A stretch of DNA of 64,000 nt from Pyrrhoderma lamaoense. Lineage: Eukaryota > Basidiomycota > Agaricomycetes > Hymenochaetales > Hymenochaetaceae. The stretch covers positions 434,001 through 498,000 of the forward strand of contig NBAZ01000013.1 in assembly GCA_002794735.1 (NCBI GenBank), read 5' to 3'. Of the stretch, positions 12,856-22,626 are shown piece after piece. The notes under the pieces are model-generated. The model made no database searches, had not been told where the DNA came from, and saw only the letters and a list, made by a program, of their open reading frames with translations. The number at the start of each line of letters is the position of its first letter. The first letter of the stretch is position 1. The position numbers and the translations under genes were made by a program.

Positions 12856-13391
12856 CATTGCTCTGTTGTGTAGGTGATTAGACTTTCGCTAGAAGGTGGA
12901 GGATCCGTTACTCTTTAGCCTTTGTATGGTGTATACTATATTTGCTGTTGTTTCGCTTTGGGATGTGGACTTGCTCTTGTTATCACTGTATCGAGTGCCA
13001 TATACTCCTGTCGCTTTGTATCCATTTAATGTTTTAGTTATTTATTCTCTATAAATTTGTTCCCTTTTCTTCCGTCTATATCTTCAAAACTGTTGGAGAA
13101 GAGCATACTCCTATGGCTTACATCGATGAGCACCATACTTTACTGATAAGTGTATTATGTATCTATATATAGTACACGATCTCATGATTGGAGCATAGTA
13201 GAAAACGAGGCTTATTAATTGTAGGTTACGCATCCTTATATGGTATATATCGTCATCAATCCAATTGAGAGGGACCGTAAGTTTATTTGTAGATAGATTT
13301 ATAGGACGGTGGGTAGAGGGGGGTCGATTGAGAGGGGGGAAGGGGTTACCACCCGGGTTTACAGACAGCTGCGGACATGTTACACCCTCAG
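12856..13391. other. Convergent intergenic region
   Basis: About 535 bp between the ends of CAF1 and the minus-strand unknown gene. It is AT-rich with short TATATA stretches and a purine/G-rich stretch at about 13310-13345. No gene seen. Confidence 0.6.
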
Positions 13392-14273
13392 TTAGCTCGA
13401 AATGGTCGGGAGGCCGTGTTTATTAGCAATCTCTTCAAGCTGCTCGTCAGACATCGATGCAACGTTGAGAGTAATATCTCTCAAGAGGGCAGAACCGGAA
13501 GTTCTATGAGTAGATTCTTGAATCCTCGACATGGGCGTTTGCCAGCCAAAACGGAGCGTTTGATGTCTAGATTTCATCTGCGGCTTCGATACTAATTCAG
13601 ATTTCTCGCTGGAATTCGGACACTCTCTTCCGGAAACGGAACTATCGTCTGTTATTAAGTACATATTAGAAAAACTGTTCTATGCTTAATAACGGGCCGA
13701 ATACTCACCTTTGCGTATTCTTTTACGTCTACTTTTCTTAGATGATACTATCAGCTTAGCTCTACCATATATATCTCCCCTTGAGTAAGGGGAATCGATC
13801 CGAATAAGCCCTTTTAATATAAGTTTGGAAACACATATTGAAACAGGAGCAGGCCATTCAGATTTTTGTCCTCGTGGAACATCCTTTGGCCAGCCAACAA
13901 GACGGTAGCCCCGCCCTTGTTTCGAGACCCAGCTAGCTGGTGACTTCATTTATTGTCAGTTTTGACATTGAGACCTGAAGATATAATTAAAAGCACCTTG
14001 TAGAATTGCCTCGGGACGCTTGAGTATATATTACCGCAAGGCAACGCTAGGTCACGCCTAAGTAGTTCCAGTACGGCGTGTGATAGCATCTGAGAAGCTA
14101 TTTCTCTCTCTTTCACCGGGTCTCTTCTTATTACTTGCTTTAAGACATAGGCCCAATTATTTTCGTAACTAAGGGGATCAGAACACTGAGACTCGGAACT
14201 TGTGAGAAAAGCGAGCAATGGCAAATTTAAAATAACATACATCTGCTAATGTCTTATCGTTCTTTTCCGACAT
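13392..14273 (-). CDS. Unknown basic protein, probably conserved in basidiomycetes
   Basis: Four exons join in phase: MSEKNDKTLAD, then SQCSDPLSYENNWAYVLKQV continuing to SSVPRQFYK, then SPASWVSKQGRGYRLVGWPKD continuing to KSRRKRIRKG, then DDSSVSGREC continuing to MSDEQLEEIANKHGLPTISS. The first intron has the perfect GTATGT donor, which is why I prefer the start at 14273 over the ATG at 14242. The middle is mixed hydrophobic/basic; a KKSRRKRIRK stretch could be a nuclear localisation signal. I do not recognise a domain. It is divergent from the SNM1-like gene over about 350 bp. Function unknown. Confidence 0.66.
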
Positions 14274-14621
14274 GATACATTCTCTACTGTGTGACATTAA
14301 AATTGACCTAGGTTTGGTGTATGTTTATTATATATTAAGAAGCAAGATTGAGGTTTTATGTTTTACGCCCAGTTTTAGAGCGGAGTCAAAGCTGAATTTC
14401 AAATTTAGTATTTCTCGCTCGTGAGAATAATAGGACCACGATCACGTTTCGTCGTGTCTCTGATTTCAATTTTATCCTTAATTTCTAGGCCTTATAACTT
14501 ATTGGCCCAATTTAGTTTACAAAAACACCGATAATACAGTACATTATGTGGCAGTCTGCGCCTTAATCTCACTCTCTTTTCTTCCCCTTCTCTACCCCAA
14601 CCAATTCCTCTCTGACTGACT

Positions 14622-17273
14622 ATGCCTCCTGGCACACCGTACAACTCATTCGTCAAGCCATATCCGATTCGTGTGGACGAGTTCACTACACCTCGGGATG
14701 GAAGTCTCACAGTAGCGGCGCTACATTTACTGACACACACGCACTCAGACCACATCATTGGCTTAGACGCTAAATCATTTTCATCAACTGTTATATGTTC
14801 TATGGATGCGAAAGAGATGCTCATGAGACATGAAACATACAAAGCAAGATATCTCAAACAAGAAGATTTTTATCTTGAAAGGCAGAGGACATTTAAGCAC
14901 CTTCGTTATACAGTACAGGCATACGACAATGAACCACTTAATATAGATCTTCTAGTAAGTAAACCGAAGTAATGTGCATATAGTCTATTGATATCTGTTT
15001 GGGGATAGCGAGCGTTGCCTCTCGACATGCCCACAAAATACGAGATATCACATGGCGAGTGGGTATCTATTACACTGATTGACGCAAATCATTGTCCAGG
15101 AGCTGTAATGTATGTATATGGAACCCATTCCTTAGTTAATAGGTGACTCAAGTGTGAGTATAAAGGTACCTGATCCAAGGATCTAAGGGTTCTATACTTC
15201 ACACTGGAGATTTTCGAGCAGAACCTATATTTATCGAAACGATAAGAAAAAACCCTTTTCTCAGAACATACCTCGTAGACCAGAAGCATCACAAGACGTT
15301 GGATGCAATTTATCTGGATACGTCGTGTATGTTGAGGACATTCACTGTTCCTACGAAGGTTAGTGTGATAGCTATCCACTAGACTCGGCACTGAAATATG
15401 AGTAGCTGGAAGCCACAGATGGCCTTGTTGAACTCATGGGACTATACCCCTCTCATAAGCGCTTCTTTATTAATACTTGGACCTGGGGATATGAGGACAT
15501 TTTAAAAGCTGTCTCTAAAGCGTTCGGGTGCAAGGTGAGGGCTCTAGTCATAAAGGGTGCGCACATCACTAAAGAATAGTCAGATTCACGTGGATCGATA
15601 TAAATATGAAGTTTACACAAAAATAAGTGATCACGTCCTCCGTAATTCTGTGACACAAGATGATACATCCACTCGGTTTCATGCTTGTGAACGTTTTTCG
15701 AGATGCGAATCCGTTGACAAAACCAAAACAGATGTAGTATACGTGAATCCTGTGAACATAAGCAAGTTAAACTGGGAAGTATATATAAGTAGGATTAAAG
15801 GGGAAATCAAAGAAAAGGTTTACCCTACGTGCCTGGTGAGTCGATCTGTATCACTTACGTTGAACCTCCCCCAATAGTTATCATCTACTTAGCTGGTTCC
15901 GCTACATCGACACTCCCCTTGCCAGAGCTCCGAGAGTTCGTCAACCTCTTTAAACCAGAGTACCTTGTACCAAATTTCCTTCACCCTCGTTTATTTGGTC
16001 TTGATTGGGCGTGCATGCCTTTGATGTTTGGTAGGTACTTGACGGATGGTGGAGCAGAACGGATGAAAAGCGAAATATTATCATATGTAGACATTGATGA
16101 AGTCCAAACCGACGAAATTCTAGAGGACATAGAACTTTCAAACTTCGAAGGGCCGAATGGAGTCAAGGAGCCTGGTCCTGATGTTATTGCTTGGACGAAC
16201 CAGCCGGGGTCTGAGGGCGGGAATACAAAAACAGGAACCATGTTGGCGAAGATGCTCCCATTTTTACCTGGAGGACTAGCAACCCTTGGGCGCCGTATGT
16301 TGATGGATGCTAGGGCCGAACAAATGAAAAATTCATTGGTAAAAATTGAGAATGATAAAGGCGATAGCTCAAGTGACACAGAAAGCTGTGGGAGAATGGC
16401 GGAGCTACTCTTTGGAGATCATCTAACTCAACAGACAAATTCATCTAAGGTATCCGGAGAACCAGAAGGCACTCCTGAAAGCCATGAAATATCATTATCT
16501 CAGAAATCTGTGGAAAGCCAAAGTATAGGAAGAGTGAAAAATCTCGAATCACAGATATCGACACTTCCATCATCAAGTCCTACTCCGGGGACCGTCGAGC
16601 CTCCTCCGCTGAGAATCCCTTGTAAAAGACCACTTGAAGACGTTAATAACATACTTGAAGACTGGAGTGCACAGCAGCATGCAACATCGGATATCGGATC
16701 GATCGATACTAAACACGAGGCAGAATTCACGCAATACACATCTCGTAAACGACCCAATACGCACAATGAGCTAATAGTGCCTCCCTTGACCCAGCAAGTA
16801 AATAAGGATGATAGTCAAATCCCCCCATAAGCCTAGATACTACTGGTTTTGCCTCATCCTCTTTTGCTAGACCAAAAAGCCTAACTTTGGAATCAAAATC
16901 GAGTGAGAAGCACAAACTTAGTATCGAGTATGATTCCAGCAGCACAGACGTCCGACAACGCAGATCCGATGAAGAAAGGCAACTTAAAAGGAGTGAAATC
17001 GCCCGTAAGCTGAGACTTGCTCGCCCGGATCTGGCTGCTTTGAAATCGCGACATGAAACGAAAGGTCATGTAAGAAATAAAAGTAGGGAATCAAACGGTA
17101 GCGGTTCAAAGGCATCGCCGACCATAAAAGAAGGCGTAGGGGAAGCACCTTTGAACTGGGAACGAATTCGAATTCTTGAAAAGAGCATACGTGATGATTT
17201 GAAAGTGGGAAGGAGGCCAAGGTTACCGGCACTTAAATGTCTCCACGAATCGTCAAAGGAACAAATCGCTTAA
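14622..17273 (+). CDS. SNM1/Artemis-like beta-CASP DNA repair nuclease
   Basis: A metallo-beta-lactamase core is clear: LTHTHSDHIIGL (motif 2, zinc ligands), DANHCPGAVMYL (motif 3) and ILHTGDFRAEP (motif 4), then LDAIYLDTSC and a beta-CASP region containing FINTWTWGYEDILKAVSKAF and LPELREFVNLFKPEYLVPN. This is the SNM1/PSO2/Artemis family, nucleases for crosslink or end repair in the nucleus. The long low-complexity C-terminal half and the FINTWTWGYE segment are closer to Artemis than to PSO2. The junction near 15840-15878 needs either a 38-nt intron or a small indel. The frame closes at 16830 after a six-C run; the coding-like sequence continues to 17273 in another frame, reached either by one extra base or by an alternative intron (donor about 16745, acceptor about 16836). 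Confidence 0.83.
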
Positions 17274-17773
17274 ACCGACAGGTATCTTGTAATCGTAATA
17301 TCATTATTTCTTATTTTTATTATCTCCGATCATGTGCACGTAGACCCTAGTTATAAGTCAGATACTAGATTGTCTCTTATAAAACTAGGAACTCGAAATA
17401 ATTTTGACGATAGGCGTCAACATTTTTGCTTCTGAGAAGCCAGAAGAATGAGTTCTGCAATTCTGTGCGATAAAGAAATTCTGATTCGTCTGTAAAGCCG
17501 ATCAACGTTCTATAAATAAGATAGGCATACCTGTTCAGGAAAGTGTATGACCTCACGGGTGACAGTCCGACGTGCTATATTTAGATATACTCAGGTCTCT
17601 AATGTATAAAACGACTGCGGCTTCCGTGCCCCACACTTCTCCCCCTTGTTGCCTTCTGCTCTCTGGTAAGACCTTTGTACATCTCAGGATGAAGTGACCG
17701 TAAAAACTAAAAGAAAAGCCAGGCTTTCATTTCTCTAGCTTTTCCAAGAACAACATCAATATAACTCAGCATT
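17274..17773. other. Intergenic promoter region of the Cys-rich gene
   Basis: About 500 bp. CT-rich stretches (about 17620-17665 and 17735-17760) before the start at 17774 look like a fungal core promoter or leader. No gene seen. Confidence 0.5.
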
Positions 17774-18763
17774 ATGAGCAATTCTCACGCTAATGTCTCA
17801 ATGCCGGCTCGTGCTGTAGTAGCAGAACAGCCAAACCAAGCCATTCAAATGGGTATGTCGATGTTTTCGTATTGTCTTTAATGCTCAGTGCTATTCTTGT
17901 TGACATGATGCCTGCTCACATGTACTTGCCCATATGTTCTCCGTGTCTTGAATACGTCCGAGAATAGTTCCCACTTCTGCTCCTAATGGTAACCACCACC
18001 ATCATCAGCCCGAGGGTCGGAAGGCCATGCGTATCCGCGGAGGCGGCGCCGCTAAGGTGTGTGACGTTATTTTTAACTAATTGCAAACGTGCTATCCTCT
18101 TGTTCGTCGCTCTTCCTCCCATTTAATCCCACATATGGTTAGCTATGCCTTGAATAATCCTGCAGAGTGAAGCGTCATTGGTCATATATGAGTAACTTTG
18201 TTCTGGACCTGACGAAGATTCTGGGTGCGGAAATACACGCCATGAGAAAGTTGATGGAAATTTCAAGTTCCGCTCTTGTATAGATGGAAGAACCACTGCT
18301 TATCTTTTTCCCTCTTTTTTCTGTCAACTCAACTCAAACTACTCTACGTGTTTATACCGCTACCTCATAATAATTTCGGCTCCCATTCGTTTTTTTTTAA
18401 ATTTCATATTTGCATTTCTCTATAAACTATTTGAGTGATGGATATGGCAGAGATACTAATTATGGCCGCCGGCCCGTTCTCTTTCTATCTTCTATCAAAA
18501 CAGGATTGTTTCCTCGGAGCGATTGAATGTTTCCTTTGCTTTGGTAAGCTGTTGCGCTCCGCTTTATGTAATAACACACGTTGAATCTATATGACCTTCT
18601 CCTTCATATAGAATGCTGCAAGGTCAGTTAAGATATATCAAATGGTAATGGACCTGCAAAAATAACCAATTCTTCTTTTTTTGCACTAATTTAGGATTGT
18701 TGCGAATGCTGGGCCGACATCATATGTTGTCCATGCGAGACCTGTGCAGATTGTTGTTGCTAA
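17774..18763 (+). CDS. Small protein with Cys-rich C-terminus
   Basis: Five exons (17774-17852, 17968-18056, 18504-18543, 18612-18622, 18695-18763) join in phase to 95 residues. The N-terminal half is Ser/Ala/Gln/His-rich and ends GRKAMRIRGGGAAK. The C-terminal 40 residues hold 15 cysteines: DCFLGAIECFLCFECC, KDCCECWADIICC, PCETCADCCC. I know this layout from small conserved fungal proteins with Cys-rich, probably palmitoylated or membrane-associated tails; their function is not established. Exon 4 is only 11 nt. Intron 2 is 447 nt, far longer than its neighbours. An ATG at 18438 reads in frame into exon 3 without splicing and could start a second isoform with a hydrophobic N-terminus. There is no classical signal peptide in the main form. 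Confidence 0.82.
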
Positions 18764-19455
18764 ATTGCGATAATTTGAACTTGTTGCATATCGACTTGAT
18801 GGATTGGAATGATGCTCCAAGTATAAACTGCTCATCTAGTATTGACTTTGGCGAGATTTTGGTTATGTCCTTCCATGTGTAGCTAAATTACTATGTACTT
18901 GTACTTTACGGATTTTGTGGTTCTAATTAAAGTCATACACGCTTTGTACATGTTTGTCAGAGCTGTGCTTTTAGCTGTATCTAAATGCAAAGGCATCTCA
19001 CTAATGTTTGTCAACACCGTAGTTGTAATAAGGCAGTATTAATGCACAGTGATTTCAAGTGCTATACTTGTAATCAGTTTCATCCTATAATCTACACAAT
19101 GTTGAGCGCATGATGTACTGATGAGACATTTTTACTTTAACACAAAATGATGCTTTTCTTGTTTTAAAACTCACATAATTCGGACAATCAAAGACTCAAA
19201 GCGAGATCACTAGAACGTATACATGTGATATATGTCTTCGCATCTAGCTAGAAAGAAGTGATTTAGGGTGTGAGTGTGTCTTTCCGGGATTGATCCCTGT
19301 ACTCTAAAACTTTGGACACTATAATCTTATACCTTACGGCTGTATGATGAAAAAGCGCTCGACGATGGAGAATATTGATGTGCCGGTATCCTGATATTTT
19401 GAGCCAACTCCTTGTCAGTGGATAGGTTTTGTGCCTCCAAAAACCTTAATTTAGA

Positions 19456-19494
19456 TATAGCTTAGTATTATTAGTTATCAGAGTCTAAGCTATA
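19456..19494. repeat. Inverted repeat, 10-bp stem
   Basis: TATAGCTTAG (19456-19465) is perfectly complementary to CTAAGCTATA (19485-19494), leaving a 19-nt AT-rich loop. It lies in non-coding DNA between genes; whether it is a terminator-like hairpin, a protein site or chance is open. Confidence 0.7.
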
Positions 19495-20433
19495 CTAGGC
19501 TGTGCCGGATTTTAGTAGAAATAGAAGTCATAGTCCACAGCTCTCAGGTACAAACATGTAAAATGAGGGTTCACAGAGTATCTACGTATTTTTACCGTGA
19601 GCATTATCTTTCACCATGACGAGAATCGAATGTAAAAATACAGCCAGAGATCACCTTCAAGAAAACAGATAAGATTTATAATTTGCTCACACCAGGAGTG
19701 GAAAGAACGACACTAATTGGAGATTTCCTTAATATAGTCAATAACGAATTTCATTATCGGAGACTTCAAGGTTGACACACGCACTTGTCAGAACTCGCCG
19801 GCTTCGGGCGCTAGAACTCGAGACATGATGGAACAATCCAAGACAAAAGGACCTTGGTTGATGGTTAACGCCACGCTCCGGGATAAGGTTGGTGTCTGTA
19901 CCTGGCCACTTTACTGCGCTTTAACACGATGCCTTTGGAAGAATGTGTGGCCGAAGAATAGCGACGTTCTTTGTCATTCTAGATTGGAACAAGCGTATGG
20001 TTATTGTCTTTTGTTTTATACAAGCTTCTCCCTCGGTGTTCTTAATAAAATTCTTGATTCCCTATTATTTTTATAAAAGGGGGTGATGCAAAGGTACCAG
20101 TTATGTCTAATAACATATAGACGACAGAACGGAGATTGGCCGAGACTGTGATCATCGTCGGCTTCTTTGGGGAATGTATCAAAAGTAGTGTCCACCCCAT
20201 CTCATACAGTTCCACTAGATCAAGGTTATGACAGTTTATTTCCCCATGCTGCGAGTGTGCGTTCTGCCAGCTCAAGGGGAGGGCGGAAACCTTCAAAGTG
20301 CGTGTATGTGTGGAAACTGGCCAAGGCTGGAATGCATTTATATATCAAATCGTGATCGAAGCCACTTTCGGCTGATGAAAGCATCCATATTTGGGTAGTT
20401 AATGCCTTCCGATTCGGCTGGGTCTACTCTATC

Positions 20434-20440
20434 TATAAGA
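20434..20440 (+). promoter_or_regulatory. TATA-like element of KRE9/KNH1-like gene 2
   Basis: TATAAGA lies 148 bp upstream of the ATG and is followed by a CT-rich leader, the same arrangement as at the first paralogue. Confidence 0.45.
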
Positions 20441-20587
20441 CCCCTCTCCCTCACGAAACTTCATCTCTTTCACGCCCCCGCTGACGACGTCTCCATCTTT
20501 TTCATCTGTCGCGCTCGACGCCGACAGTTTTCTTTCTACAATCTTACTCAACCGTCCTCCTTCTAACGACTGTTCCATTCAAGTTGT

Positions 20588-21306
20588 ATGAACATGTTTC
20601 GCGCGACGTCGTTTTTGAACAGTATTGTCAGCCTCCTTCTTACATTCTCGGTGCTTATCGCACTTGATGGAGTATCCGTTTTGGCTGTCCCGGCTCCAGA
20701 GATGAAGATGGTTAAAAGAGATGTGTGGGCACCGCCAGTTACTTCACCGTCTATTGAACTGTTTGGCAAATTGGAGACACGGTGCAGGTCACCTGGTAAG
20801 TAGTTAACATATTTCTTATCTCTGAATAGCTTTCGTCGCCTTCGTGCCCTTTCTTCCTTTCAAACTCTCGTTGAATTATCGGAAACGTTTCTAATTTATG
20901 GTGGTAAATGTGAAAAATAATAATAAAAACAGGTCGACAGATAACCCACCTGAGCTAGTTACGAATAGTATCGGAAGAGTTGTCCTTCGTACTTCTGACG
21001 GATTGGTAAAGGTCCAGGCGGGTTACGCGAACCGCTTGCGAGCAACTTCTCCATCTTCGATGGATCTGTTGATGTTGTGGTTCCAAAGGTTCCCGCAAGG
21101 AGTGACTATCAAGTTATTCGTAAGTACCTTTCCTTCTTGTTCTGGAGCTAGACTTTATTGGTTAGAGATAGTGGCTGACGGCTTGTATACTTCTATTTAT
21201 TAATGTATATGCGCATGCAGTGTTCGGGGATTCGGGTAATACCAGCCCCCTCTTTACAATAATGAGTCCTATGCTTGCACCTTTGGATGACTTTGGACTT
21301 ATGTAG
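20588..21306 (+). CDS. KRE9/KNH1-like secreted protein 2, interrupted by two apparent frameshifts
   Basis: The reading opens with a signal peptide (SIVSLLLTFSVLIALDGVSVLAVPAP) and the family motif DVWAPPVTSPS. The diagnostic TVWQIGDTVQVTW is present but one frame over, beyond a break at 20751-20757. After the intron the sequence STDNPPELVTNSIGRVVLRTSDG is in phase with that motif. A second break at about 21005-21030 is needed to reach EPLASNFSIFDGSVDVVVPK, and after another intron LFGDSGNTSPLFTI. Each break is repaired by one added G. Unlike its paralogues there is no Ser/Thr-rich tail or GPI signal; the frame ends at a TAG 12 codons after FTI. So it is either a decaying paralogue or a short secreted member damaged by consensus errors. 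Confidence 0.62.
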
Positions 21307-22626
21307 AGAGATACGGAATCAATACAACTAACTTACCTGGTGTTTGGGTTGGGCTCGGCTTGACACGGCTGCAGGCTTTTGGAAACGTCTTTGCTTAAGG
21401 ACGAACAAAAATTCCACCTTATCATGTTCTGAGTTTTTGTTTTACTCCTTCTCAGACCCTTCTTCTTCTATCCTTGTATTATTATGCGGACGTTTGGAGG
21501 GATAGCCTCCCTGATCGGGGGGCTCTTAATGGACAATTGTAAAATATGTACTTGGCATTCGATGTTGACCAGATAGGTCGCTTCTGTGCTACCTTTGTAA
21601 TATTTATGGATTGATAAACTATCTTATGATCGTGGCTGTTAATTACAGATAATCTGAAGAAAGAGTCTTTGTTGGTTATATGTTTAACATATAACAATAT
21701 ATGCGCATTCATGCAGTTCATCACCCCTTGACCATTTAACACGTTACTGTATATGTACTCTCAAACAACTTCCAATGAATAAACCTTCACTGGATCCACA
21801 ATGAGGTTTCAACTTTCCATACTGGTAAAGGGTGGATAGTGGATATAATTATCCTGTCAGATACTTGGAAAAACTTCCCTTTCTTGTGATTGTTTTTTCT
21901 GGATACTTTTTCTAGATTCTCCCGTGCTATATTGTTCATTCGCCCATCCTATCATACTAGATCAAGCCTTAAGTACACGCTTGTACGATCATCAACTCCG
22001 AACTAACCTTTTTCTCTTCAAATCACCAAGATCTTGTTTCACTAACTATCTTTTGTATCTGTAATAAATATTACTTACGTAATGCAATATGATACAACCC
22101 CCCATAAACTCCCGTTGTATATAAAGTGTCTTTTTTCCTAGTCTTGCATTAGTGATTTAGTATGAAAGGTCCGATTATACATATAGTTCGAGACAAGCTG
22201 TTTGTCTGCCCGCCACACACATCAAGATGAAGTATATAAATCACTCACGTTGATGTATCAATAACTACTTGTGCTAGTATTATGGGAAAACCATGAATTT
22301 CAACAATAAAAATATAATAAGAGTCATTAGATATAGAAGAAACAGAGGGGCACCAGCTCAATCTTCTCAGATGATTTCACGTTATACAAAACTAATTATT
22401 TTTTTTTACAAAAACTCGAAAAAGTGTATCCGACCGGAATATGCTTGCATCACGCTGCTCGCGTTTCTTGTCACGTTCCTTAGTAGTGTGTGAACGACCT
22501 TCTAATTTGATCTTCTAGGCGTTCAACCTGCATGCGTAAAGGTCCACTTTCGCTGTTAAAACCTCTCGACGAACGTCGAGTCCACAGTGCCAAAGTAGAA
22601 ACTCGAGAAGGTCTACAATAGTCAGG
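21307..22626. other. 1.3 kb intergenic region before PRP6
   Basis: AT-rich with no supported reading frame on either strand. The last 100 bp carry the PRP6 leader. Nothing else identified. Confidence 0.5.

Larger units (their letters stand above)
18764..20587. other. 1.8 kb intergenic region
   Basis: AT-rich, without a supported gene. It contains a 10-bp perfect inverted repeat (19456-19494) and, at its right end, the TATA box and CT-rich leader of KRE9/KNH1-like gene 2. The 83-codon frame at 19825 shows no family or splice support. Confidence 0.5.

Noticed and set aside
15981..16379. Long minus-strand frame inside the SNM1-like gene, and similar antisense frames in CAF1, PRP6 and the KRE9/KNH1-like gene
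   Set aside because: They mirror real coding sequence on the other strand and carry no motif of their own.
19825..20076. 83-codon plus-strand frame
   Set aside because: No family resemblance, no introns, composition not protein-like, and no promoter signal.
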